A DNA stretch of 64,000 bases from the NCBI RefSeq assembly GCF_030381805.1, contig NZ_JAUDRH010000004.1, forward strand, positions 432,503-496,502, read 5' to 3'. Positions 19,014-27,883 of this stretch are shown here, piece by piece. Source of the DNA: Chlorogloeopsis sp. ULAP01. GTDB taxonomy: Bacteria > Cyanobacteriota > Cyanobacteriia > Cyanobacteriales > Nostocaceae. Under the pieces are notes generated by a model that did not search any database, was not told the DNA's origin, and saw only the letters and a list, made by a program, of their open reading frames with translations. The stretch's first letter is position 1; every line of letters starts with the position of its first letter. Both the position numbers and the translations under genes were made by a program.

Positions 19014-21581
19014 TTAAAAAGGTGCGGGGCAAGCCGCAGTAGTTTTAGAAGAAGTGCGCTGGGGAAGATTAGTAGCAGTGGGGTTGTAGGCTGTGAGAAC
19101 TACATCACCTTTTTGATTGAACACCCATCCTTGAGCGGGAACAATCTTTTTGGCACTCAGCTGAGTAGATGAGTGATTAATTTTTATACTTTGAGAATTA
19201 CCTCTACTGCCGACAGGCTCTACCCAATCAACACGAATATTGTCATTACTGAGCATTTCATTCGGATTAGGTGGTAAACCACCACGTCCAGTGATGATAA
19301 ATTCGCTACCACTACCTCTTTGACAGGGATTTTGGGCGATCTGATCTTGGGGATCTACGACAGTCTCTGGTAATTCCACTAAACCGCGACTAGGATCAAC
19401 TTCTGGAGTGTTGAGAGTCACAGTACCACTCAAGCTCGGATTTTGTTGTGAAACAGCAGTGATATCGTTGGTTGGTATCTGTCTTGGATCTAAATCATTT
19501 GGACGCAACCTTTCTAAGTCTTGGCGACTGCGAGGTACAAATCCAAAAATGCCAGCAGAGTTGATCGTCACTTTACCTCCTTGCCCACTGCCAGCATTAG
19601 CAGTGATATCACTGTTTTCGTTGGGTGGGGCAATTAAAAAGCCTCGGTAATTTGGGTTGTCATTGATAAAAATATTGCCACCATTACCATCGAGTGCGGT
19701 AGCAGAGATAATACTTTCACCTACCATCAGCAGGTAATCTTGCACATTTAAATAGATATCACCACCACTTCCTGAACTGGCTTCGGCTGTTATGGTTCCC
19801 TTATTCTCCAAGCGGAGAGAATCTGCATTGATGTTGAGATTTCCTGCAAAGCCTTGTCCTCGACTTCTCACAGATATTCCTGCTCCGTCTTGAATTTGTA
19901 AAGTAGGAGTGTTAACTGTTATGTCTCCCGCCGTTCCTGTTGAACCTGGTTGTGCTGAAGTGAATAAGCCACTAGGAAACTGACCTGTGACAGAGATACC
20001 AGCTAATAGCACTTTGTTAGAGGCATTTACTGTTAGATTGCCCCCGTTACCTGCGCCAAAAGTGCCAGCACCAATCTGTGCTCCATCGCGTACTATTAAA
20101 GTGGCTGTGTTGATTGTCAAGTCACCAGCTGTTCCTGTTGAGCCTGGAAGTGCTGAAGTAGAGAGCTTAGTGGGAGATTGACCTCTGGGTGAGGTACCTA
20201 TGATTTGTATTTCCTCTGTAGCATTTACTGTTAAGTTTCCCCCTTTGCCTGCACCAAAAGTATCAGTTGTTATTACTGCCCCATCCCGAACTAGTAACTT
20301 ACTTGTATTAATAGTTAGATTTCCTGCTGCGCCTGTGGCTCCTTCCTCAGATGAAGTAGTCAAACTACTAGCAAATAAACCACTGGCTGAAGTGCCAATT
20401 ACTTGTACTTCCTCTGAAGCGTTTACTGTCAAATTTCCTGCTGTGCCACTGTCAAACGCTCGGCTGGATACGATCGCACCTTCTCGTATAGTAAATTTTT
20501 GAACATCAATACTAATATCTCCGCCAGGTGCAGAGGTAAAGGTATTGGCTCTGACAACAGAGGCTCTGCCTATATCTAACTGGGAAGCACGGATAGCGAT
20601 GTTACCTTTCTCTGCTAGGACTGGGATACCACTGTTATCTTCAATGCTAATATCCACAAAGCTCCTCGAAATTTGGATATTCCCAAAATTTGTCACACCT
20701 TGATAATTTACTGTCCAGCCTTGGTTTGTTGGGCTTAAATTAACTAGACTATTTCCTGCAACACTACCCAGTTCAATTCGTCCTCCTGGAGCATTAAGAA
20801 AAGCACCGTCTAAGTTTATGTCTCCACCCACAAGTGACAAAGTTTTACCAGGAGGTACGATCAAACCAAGCCCCCGCAAACTACTGAGGAAACCACCAGC
20901 CCCTTGCACGGCAATACTTTCTGGTTTTGCTCTCATTTGCAAACCCACGGGTATACTAACAGTCAACAGTGGTGTGCTCTCAGCAATTTTGGTGCTAAAC
21001 AAGGAACCATCGTTAAATAGGATGCTATCCGCAGTACTGCCAATAAATGATCCACCAATATCTAAGCGGGCATTGGGGCCAAATACAATTCCGTTCGGAT
21101 TAATGAAAAAAAGATTAGCATTACCTAAGACACCTAGTCTTCCCAGAATATTCGAGCGATTTGTACCTGTAATGCGAGTGAGAATATTTTCAATCTCAGC
21201 CGGATTGGAAAAATAAACTCCTCTGTTTGCACCGACATTGAATTCCGCAAAACTGTGGAACAGATTTGAGCCGCGAGTAGTGCCGCCATCTATGCGATCA
21301 CTTGTTATACCCCTAATTAAAACATCACGAGTAATGCTCGTTCTGCCTGTAGCATCGAGACTGCTATCTTCAACAATTTGGGCTGTGGCAGAACATATTG
21401 GTGCAAGACTGCTGATGATAGCTAGAGGTAAGGTGAAGAAAAAGAGCGATCGCCAAGCATATCCTATTTGCCAACGGTATTTAACTGAAATTGGTTGACG
21501 ATATGCAGGCGATCGTCTGTTAATATCTTTCTTTGTATTGCTTACGTAATTCCCGAACAAAACCGCATAATTAAGTAACAT
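19014..21581 (-). CDS. TpsA-type filamentous exoprotein (copy 2)
   Basis: About 855 residues from the ATG at 21581, which follows GAGGGG at good spacing. Organisation is as in copy 1: the extended signal peptide (WRSLFFFTLPLAIISSLAP) is nearly identical, the secretion domain has NANLFFINPNGIVFGPNARL, the beta-helix is shorter with repeats of the type LIVRDGA.I...TFGAGNGGNLTVNA, and the C-terminal 200 residues are almost the same as in copy 1. A smaller central region explains the size difference. It probably uses the TpsB encoded at 25751-27706 and should be displayed or released at the cell surface. Confidence 0.9.
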   Translation of the reverse strand: MLLNYAVLFGNYVSNTKKDINRRSPAYRQPISVKYRWQIGYAWRSLFFFTLPLAIISSLAPICSATAQIVEDSSLDATGRTSITRDVLIRGITSDRIDGGTTRGSNLFHSFAEFNVGANRGVYFSNPAEIENILTRITGTNRSNILGRLGVLGNANLFFINPNGIVFGPNARLDIGGSFIGSTADSILFNDGSLFSTKIAESTPLLTVSIPVGLQMRAKPESIAVQGAGGFLSSLRGLGLIVPPGKTLSLVGGDINLDGAFLNAPGGRIELGSVAGNSLVNLSPTNQGWTVNYQGVTNFGNIQISRSFVDISIEDNSGIPVLAEKGNIAIRASQLDIGRASVVRANTFTSAPGGDISIDVQKFTIREGAIVSSRAFDSGTAGNLTVNASEEVQVIGTSASGLFASSLTTSSEEGATGAAGNLTINTSKLLVRDGAVITTDTFGAGKGGNLTVNATEEIQIIGTSPRGQSPTKLSTSALPGSTGTAGDLTINTATLIVRDGAQIGAGTFGAGNGGNLTVNASNKVLLAGISVTGQFPSGLFTSAQPGSTGTAGDITVNTPTLQIQDGAGISVRSRGQGFAGNLNINADSLRLENKGTITAEASSGSGGDIYLNVQDYLLMVGESIISATALDGNGGNIFINDNPNYRGFLIAPPNENSDITANAGSGQGGKVTINSAGIFGFVPRSRQDLERLRPNDLDPRQIPTNDITAVSQQNPSLSGTVTLNTPEVDPSRGLVELPETVVDPQDQIAQNPCQRGSGSEFIITGRGGLPPNPNEMLSNDNIRVDWVEPVGSRGNSQSIKINHSSTQLSAKKIVPAQGWVFNQKGDVVLTAYNPTATNLPQRTSSKTTAACPAPF

Positions 21582-21623
21582 AATAAACCCCTCATTTTTA
21601 CTCCTACGAGATACCGACAAATC

Positions 21624-24600
21624 TTAGAAAGGTGCGGGGCAAGACGCAGTAGTTTTAGAAGAAGTGCGCTGGGGAAGATTAGTAGCAGCGGGATCGTAGG
21701 CTGTAAGAACTATATCGCCTTTTTTGTTGAACACCCATCCTTGCGCAGGGACAACTTTTTGAGTATTGGTAGTAGAAGAAATTGTCGGTTGGTTGATAGT
21801 TGCACTTTGGACATTACTGCTAGTGACAGCAGGTTGTACCAAATCAACCCGAACATTGTCGCTGCTGAAGCTTTCATTGGGGCTAGGTGGTAAACCACCA
21901 CGTCCAGTGATGATAAATTCACTACCACCAAGTTTTTGACAGGGGTTCTGAGCGATCTGATCTTGAGGATCTACTACAGTCTCTGGTAATTCCACTAACC
22001 CGCGACTGGGATCAACATCTGGGGTATTAATTTGTACCGTACCACTGAACTGCGGCCCCAATTGGGATGAGGCGATGATATCGCTCTCTGGCGTGAAATC
22101 CTCTCGGAACTGGGTGCCAAAGATGCTATCTGCCGTAATGATAATCCTGCCCCCAAAGCTTTCTTCTGCTCTAGCGCTGATATCGCTATTTTCTAAGGCT
22201 ATAAGGTTGCCTGTTGTAATATCTATATTGCCACCCGTAGCTATACCTGTAGCATTAGTAGAGATATTGCTGTTGCGGCGCATGATTAGGTCGCGGGAGC
22301 GGAGGATGATGTTGCCTTGACCCCCTCTAGTTTGGGCAGTGATTGACGCTCGATTGTCCAGTCGGATATCTTTAGTAGTTGTGATTTCTATATCCCCTGC
22401 TTGGCGATTCTCCACATCACTGTTGGTACTTATTTGAGCGCCATTCTTCAGTGATAGCGATCGGGCGTTAATCTTGATTTTGCCAGCATCCCCTTCACCG
22501 ACCGTGCTGGCAAACAATAGCCCTCCATCACTCATAAAAAGTGACCCTGCAATAATCTCGATGTCGCCAGCGTTGCCTTTTGCCCCTCTTTCTACACTGC
22601 TAAAGATAGCAGCGCGGTTAAAGATCTGATTCGGTTGAGGTTTATCGCTTATTCCTGCAATTTGGATCGTATCGCTAATATTTAGCTTCACATCTCCGGC
22701 ATCACCAACACCACCAGGATCTGTATCGGTAGCTTCACGCACAAAGGTATTTAACTGACCACCATTAGTTAGTGAGAGCGACCTAGCTGTAATGCTAATA
22801 TCTCCTCCTTTACCTTCACCTCCTGCTTCCACAGTAGTAAAGGCTGCACTGGGGAATGCAAAGATTTTGTCTGTACCATCAAAAGAGACTGTATCGGTGG
22901 CTTTAATTGTGATGTTGCCCGCATCTCCCTTGCCTGCAGTGTTGGAACTAATTTGCCCTCCATCAGTGACAAAAAGTGACCCTGTGAAAATCTCGATGTT
23001 TCCAGCTTTGCCCGTTGCCCCACTACCGACACCGCTAAAAATTCCACTGCGGGCAAAGATGTCATTGGGATCGGGTTTGTCACTTATTCCTGAAATCTTG
23101 ATTTGGTCGCTGATGTTGAGCTTCACATTTCCGGCATTACCAATACCGCTACCACCTTCACGCACAAAAGTATTTAACTCACCGCCATTAGTTAGTGAGA
23201 GCGATTTAGCTGTAATATTGACGTCCCCTGCTTTACCCTCACCTCCTGGTTCGATGGTGCTGAAAACTGCACTGGGAAATCCTTGGTTATCTGTGCCATC
23301 AAAAGAGACAGTATCGGTGGCATTAATTGTGATATTGCCTGCATCTCCCTTTGCAAAGGTGTTGGAAGTAATTTGTCCTCCACCAGTTACCAGCACAGAT
23401 TCCCTAGTGTCAATACTGATATTACCTGCATTCCCTTCACCTGCGGTGTTGGAACTAATTAGCCCGCCATCAGTCACCAAGAGCGATCCCGCATTGATAT
23501 CTATGTTGCCTGCTTTGCCCTTCGCCCCGCCTCCTAAATTGCTAAATATCCCACTGCGGGCAAAGACGTCATTAGGGGCAAGTTTGTCACTTATTCCTGC
23601 TATTTTTATAGTATCGCTGATGTTGAGCTTTACATTTCCAGCATTACCAATACCATTAGTAGCTGTTGTAGTTGCTTCACGCACAAAGGTATTTAAATTA
23701 CCTCCATTGGTCAGCGAGAGTAACCTGGCAGTAATGCTAATATCTCCTCCTTTACCCTCACCTCCTGCTTCGATGATACTGAAGGCTGCACTGGCAAATC
23801 CTTGATTATCTGTGCGATCAAAAGAGACAGTATCAGCATTAATTGTGATATTGCCAGCATCCCCCTTGCCTGCGGTGTTGGAACTGATTTGCCCTCCATC
23901 AGTGACGAAAAGTGACCCTGTAAAAATTTCGATATTTCCAGCTTTGCCTGTTCCCCCATTACCCAGATTACTAAAGATCCCACTGCGGATGCCATTATTA
24001 CTAACTCCTGCAATTTTTATAGTATCGCTGATATTCAGCTTCACATTTCCGGCATCACCAATGCCTCCAGCTGCTGTTGTTGAAGCTTCACGTACAAAGG
24101 TATTCAACTCACCACCATTAGTTAATGAGAGTGATCTAGCAGTAATGCTAATGTCTCCTCCTTTACCCTCACCTCCAGGTTCAATTGTGCTGAAGGCTGC
24201 ACTAGGAAATCCTTGGTTAACGTTGGCATCAAAGGTAACTATATCAGCATTGATTGTGATGTTGCCCGCATCCCCCTTGCCAAAGGTGCTGGAAATCAGT
24301 TGTCCTCCACCAGTCACCAATAGTGAATTTGCTATGACGTTGATGTTTCCAGCATTACCTGTAGCATTAGGATAAACATTATTCCGTATGAGACTGGCTT
24401 CCTCAAGCCTGATCGTACCTGTTGCATTAAGGGTAATATCGCCTGCTTTTGGGTCTGCTATTCCCGAATTCGTTTCTATGCCAGCAAAAAGTCTACTGAG
24501 TCCTAATATATCTAGATTTCGTGTATTAACTGCAATATCACCACCACCAGCACCAGCTACAAAGGCGATCGCGTTATTTTTAAAAAACACATCCCCTCGC

Positions 24601-25367
24601 GCTACACCATCGGGAAAACTCAGACTGCCATCAGGATTTATTCCTACTGTTCCTGCTGTTGACAATCCCCCTACCTCAATTCTTCCTCCTGGTGCAAAAA
24701 GAATTCCGCCATCTAAGCTAACATTACCGCCTACCAGTGCTAAAGTCTTGCCTGGTTGCACTTGAAGAATGCTACGAAAAACACTATCACCCACTACAGA
24801 ACGATTAGTAGTGATGTCCCTTGGATTATCCCGAAACCGCAAACCCACAGGAATATTCACAGTCAACACAGATGCTGGCGGGTTGGCAGCACTAAATTCA
24901 ACTCCATTGTCAAATACTATACTGCTGGCTGTACTGCCAAAAAATGAGCCACCCAAAACTAATTGAGCATTTGGACCAAAGTTTATTCCGTTGGGATTTA
25001 TCAAAAACAGATTTGCTGTACTTAAATTTAGATTGGTATCAACAACACCCAGTATTCCCTGAATATTTGAGGGATTGCCACCAGTAACTCGCGTCAGAAT
25101 ATTGGTAATACCATTAGGATTGGAAAAATAGGCTGCTCTATTTTCACCGACATTAAACTCCTGAAAACTGTGAAACAAATTTGAGCCGCGAGTAGCACCA
25201 CCATTAATGATGTCAATATTAGTATTCAGGGGACTTACCGTTGAACTTTCATTACCTAGAGTGCTATCTGGTGTAATTTGTGCTGTGGCAGAACATATTG
25301 GTGCAAGACTGCCCAAAATTGTTAGAGATAAAGTAGTAAAAAATAATGACCAAGTTGATTTCATCAT
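21624..25367 (-). CDS. TpsA-type filamentous exoprotein (copy 3, most diverged)
   Basis: About 1247 residues from the ATG at 25367 (the frame extends to a TTG at 25379). The signal peptide is shorter than in copies 1 and 2 but shares SLAPICSATAQ. The secretion domain has NLFLINPNGINFGPNAQLVL. The central beta-helix contains several long near-identical units (SLSLTNGGELNTFVREA, then GNVKLNISDTIKIAGIS, then GKAGNIEIFTGSLFVTDGGQ), indicating internal duplication. The C-terminal region is homologous to that of the other two but clearly diverged (VQPAVTSSNVQSATINQP). It is the first exoprotein gene after tpsB. Confidence 0.9.
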   Translation of the reverse strand: MMKSTWSLFFTTLSLTILGSLAPICSATAQITPDSTLGNESSTVSPLNTNIDIINGGATRGSNLFHSFQEFNVGENRAAYFSNPNGITNILTRVTGGNPSNIQGILGVVDTNLNLSTANLFLINPNGINFGPNAQLVLGGSFFGSTASSIVFDNGVEFSAANPPASVLTVNIPVGLRFRDNPRDITTNRSVVGDSVFRSILQVQPGKTLALVGGNVSLDGGILFAPGGRIEVGGLSTAGTVGINPDGSLSFPDGVARGDVFFKNNAIAFVAGAGGGDIAVNTRNLDILGLSRLFAGIETNSGIADPKAGDITLNATGTIRLEEASLIRNNVYPNATGNAGNINVIANSLLVTGGGQLISSTFGKGDAGNITINADIVTFDANVNQGFPSAAFSTIEPGGEGKGGDISITARSLSLTNGGELNTFVREASTTAAGGIGDAGNVKLNISDTIKIAGVSNNGIRSGIFSNLGNGGTGKAGNIEIFTGSLFVTDGGQISSNTAGKGDAGNITINADTVSFDRTDNQGFASAAFSIIEAGGEGKGGDISITARLLSLTNGGNLNTFVREATTTATNGIGNAGNVKLNISDTIKIAGISDKLAPNDVFARSGIFSNLGGGAKGKAGNIDINAGSLLVTDGGLISSNTAGEGNAGNISIDTRESVLVTGGGQITSNTFAKGDAGNITINATDTVSFDGTDNQGFPSAVFSTIEPGGEGKAGDVNITAKSLSLTNGGELNTFVREGGSGIGNAGNVKLNISDQIKISGISDKPDPNDIFARSGIFSGVGSGATGKAGNIEIFTGSLFVTDGGQISSNTAGKGDAGNITIKATDTVSFDGTDKIFAFPSAAFTTVEAGGEGKGGDISITARSLSLTNGGQLNTFVREATDTDPGGVGDAGDVKLNISDTIQIAGISDKPQPNQIFNRAAIFSSVERGAKGNAGDIEIIAGSLFMSDGGLLFASTVGEGDAGKIKINARSLSLKNGAQISTNSDVENRQAGDIEITTTKDIRLDNRASITAQTRGGQGNIILRSRDLIMRRNSNISTNATGIATGGNIDITTGNLIALENSDISARAEESFGGRIIITADSIFGTQFREDFTPESDIIASSQLGPQFSGTVQINTPDVDPSRGLVELPETVVDPQDQIAQNPCQKLGGSEFIITGRGGLPPSPNESFSSDNVRVDLVQPAVTSSNVQSATINQPTISSTTNTQKVVPAQGWVFNKKGDIVLTAYDPAATNLPQRTSSKTTASCPAPF

Positions 25368-25419
25368 CAATATATTCAAAATTTAAAAGTCAAAAATTTG
25401 GTGCGCTTGTAAATTCAAT

Positions 25420-25622
25420 GCGATCCCCCTAAATCCCCCTAAAAAAAGGGGGACTTTAAGAGAAGCTCCTTACACCCGTAACAAAGGGGACTTTAAGAGA
25501 AGTTTCTCATCCTTTAAAAAAGGAGACTTTATAGAGAAGGTTCTTGCCTCCGTAACAAGAGGGACTTGAAGAGAAACTTCTTGCCCCCCTTAGTAAGGGG
25601 GGTTGAGGGGATCAAATACCTG
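25420..25622. repeat. Tandem imperfect repeats between tpsB and tpsA genes
   Basis: Four to five units of about 50-60 bases follow each other, each with a GGGGGACTTTAAGAGAAG-like core followed by a C-rich CTTGCCCCCGTAACAA-like segment. They end in CCCCCTTAGTAAGGGGGG, a palindrome of the same kind as those inside the TonB receptor genes. The whole 384-base gap 25368-25750 contains no gene. Confidence 0.8.
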
Positions 25623-25750
25623 CGGCGCAACTCCACATAAGTTGTGTATAAACGGTAGCATTGCTATAGCAAGGGATATCCGATCACACACAGTAAGGTT
25701 TTTCATGCCTAGCGGTAAAACTTGTTTCATAGGGACTGTTTGAAAATTTC

Positions 25751-27706
25751 CTAAAAAGGACTGTAATTAATGGAAAAATACAATCCTTGTTCTTGTAAAG
25801 TTCGATCGCTGTCGTCTGCACTGACAAGAGGAATGCCGTAGTCAATACGGGCGTTAAAATTATTACCCATTTGCCACAGTAATCCCACGCCTGCACCGAT
25901 TAATGTATTGGGATCTGGATCGGGACTAGGACTATCGGAACTGTTCCAGCCCACACCAAAATCCACAAAGGGTACTACTTGTAGTAGCCCTTGGACTTCA
26001 TTCACTCGCAACACAGGAAACCTAACTTCTGCTGAGGTAAAAAAGCCGCTATCGGTCAAAAGTCTGTCTTGTCGATAACCACGAACGCTTTGCAGCCCTC
26101 CTATTGCAAATTGTTCTAATGGTACGAGGGGTCTAGTTGCTAGCTGCAAATCTGAGCGCAATACTAATAAAGTATCTGGTGCTAGCAATCGTACATACTG
26201 TCCTTGTCCGCGCCAAGAGAAATAGCGACTATCAGGAGGATCTTCGTTCACAGTGGCATTAAACCAACCAACTCCTAAACTAAGTTGCGATCGCACAGCA
26301 AAAACTTGTTGCGGACTGCGCTGTGTATATTCCTGGATAAATCGCAGTGCAGAGATGCGCGTTTCTCCATTGTCTTCTGCACCCGCAGATAATGGGAAAT
26401 CCTCCCCTTGTAGTTTGGTTTGGCTTTGTTGGCGAGAAAAGGTTAAACCTAGTGCTAGCTCTTGGGTGGGAGTTTGAAAAATCGGCTGACGAACGCCAAA
26501 ATCTAGGTAAAAAGAGTCACCAGTAATATCGATGCGATCAAAAGGTGGTTCAATGACATCTGTATCTGTTATGCCTCCAGCTATTGTAAAAGTACCGTTG
26601 CGAGGATTAAACGGTAGTGTATAGCTCAGATCGTAGGTGTTGCTTCCATCAGTATTGGTGTATTGAAAGTTAAAGCGATCGCCCAAATCCGATAAATTCT
26701 CTTCATTCAGAATAATACCCCTGCGAAAACTGCCAACACTGGGAACACGTCCGTTATCAACAAAAAACTCTGTCCGAAAAGAGTCCGTTTCTTGAACTGT
26801 GACTTCTAACAAACTTAGTTCTGGACGCGATCCCGCAGATAACTCAGCAGAAAGATTTTTAATTAAAGGGTTAAGTTGTAATAGTTGCAATGCTTCTAGA
26901 AGACGATTGCGATTTAAAGGTTTAGAGGTGCCAAGGGCGATGCGACTGCGTACATAGCTGGGGTTCAACCGCCTCGTACCTGCCACTCGAATATCTTCTA
27001 TTCCACCTTCAATAATTTGAATTTTGACAATTGCTCCTTCCTTTGATAGAGTTTGATTCGCTGGAATTACAGCACCAGAATTGATATAGCCCGCCTCGGT
27101 GTAAAGCTTGGTAATAATATTTTCAACTTGTAGGAGTTCGGTGAAGGAGAGTGGGCGGTTTAGAAAATTGGCTGTTGCTTCACTTAACTTTTTGTCGCTA
27201 AATGCTGTATTTCCTTCAAACTCAAATTGTTTAATGGTGACGCTTCCAGGAATTTCAGGACGGGGTGTAGATTCTATGGCTGGAGGAGGAGTTTGTTCTA
27301 GAGGAGGTGTTGGTGATGGTTCTGGTGTCGGAATGGGTTGTATTGGTGGAGGTGGTGTGGGAGTAATAGGATTGGGAAGTTGCGCCACAACCCAAGTCGG
27401 TGCTGTACTATTTTGAGTAGGAGTTAAGATCTGGTATTTATGACCTAAAAAATTATTTTCGTTCCTATTTCCTGCTATTACGTCCTGACTATTTCTAATT
27501 TGTGCAGCAATTAAGCTGTTTCTATCTTTTTTGACTTTGGTCTGTATCTGGCTATTTATATTATCAACTTTAGCGAATAAGCCTTTAACTTTGAGAGGTT
27601 CAGTCGCTAAGTTAACAGCCAATGTTTTGCCAGTATAGAAGGACATTAATACCTTCAAAGTCAACAAAGAAATGGTTAAATTTAGTTTCAAAGACTGCCT
27701 ACCCAT
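25751..27706 (-). CDS. TpsB/ShlB-FhaC family outer membrane transporter with POTRA domain
   Basis: 651 residues. The N-terminus has a hydrophobic signal segment and a long low-complexity stretch, then a proline-rich linker at about 110-150 (PITPTPPPPIQPIPTPEPSP). A POTRA domain follows (VTIKQFEFEGNTAFSDKKLS..., IEDIRVAGTRRLNPSYVRSR), then a beta-barrel ending in a terminal Phe (YFSINYSPF), with the conserved GLQSVRGYRQDRLL motif of the transporter loop. It exports TpsA exoproteins across the outer membrane. One TpsB precedes three TpsA genes on the same strand, so it is probably their shared pore. Confidence 0.93.
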   Translation of the reverse strand: MGRQSLKLNLTISLLTLKVLMSFYTGKTLAVNLATEPLKVKGLFAKVDNINSQIQTKVKKDRNSLIAAQIRNSQDVIAGNRNENNFLGHKYQILTPTQNSTAPTWVVAQLPNPITPTPPPPIQPIPTPEPSPTPPLEQTPPPAIESTPRPEIPGSVTIKQFEFEGNTAFSDKKLSEATANFLNRPLSFTELLQVENIITKLYTEAGYINSGAVIPANQTLSKEGAIVKIQIIEGGIEDIRVAGTRRLNPSYVRSRIALGTSKPLNRNRLLEALQLLQLNPLIKNLSAELSAGSRPELSLLEVTVQETDSFRTEFFVDNGRVPSVGSFRRGIILNEENLSDLGDRFNFQYTNTDGSNTYDLSYTLPFNPRNGTFTIAGGITDTDVIEPPFDRIDITGDSFYLDFGVRQPIFQTPTQELALGLTFSRQQSQTKLQGEDFPLSAGAEDNGETRISALRFIQEYTQRSPQQVFAVRSQLSLGVGWFNATVNEDPPDSRYFSWRGQGQYVRLLAPDTLLVLRSDLQLATRPLVPLEQFAIGGLQSVRGYRQDRLLTDSGFFTSAEVRFPVLRVNEVQGLLQVVPFVDFGVGWNSSDSPSPDPDPNTLIGAGVGLLWQMGNNFNARIDYGIPLVSADDSDRTLQEQGLYFSINYSPF

Positions 27707-27883
27707 TCAAAGGAATTAATTTTTATTAATCTCAATATTTTTAATAAAAGTAACATTAATATAGTTTGTAGTAACTGTCATTTAAGTTGAAATAAAATGT
27801 AATACTTAAATATAGCTGAGAGGGTGAGTCATGAGCGATTTTTGTCAACAAATAAACACATTACTTTAAGTAAGATGTAAGGA

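Noticed and set aside
22792..23805. 337-codon plus-strand open frame antisense to TpsA copy 3
   Set aside because: Its low-complexity Pro/Ser/Leu content is the reverse reading of GGDISI/NGGEL beta-helix repeats. No ribosome site or family resemblance.
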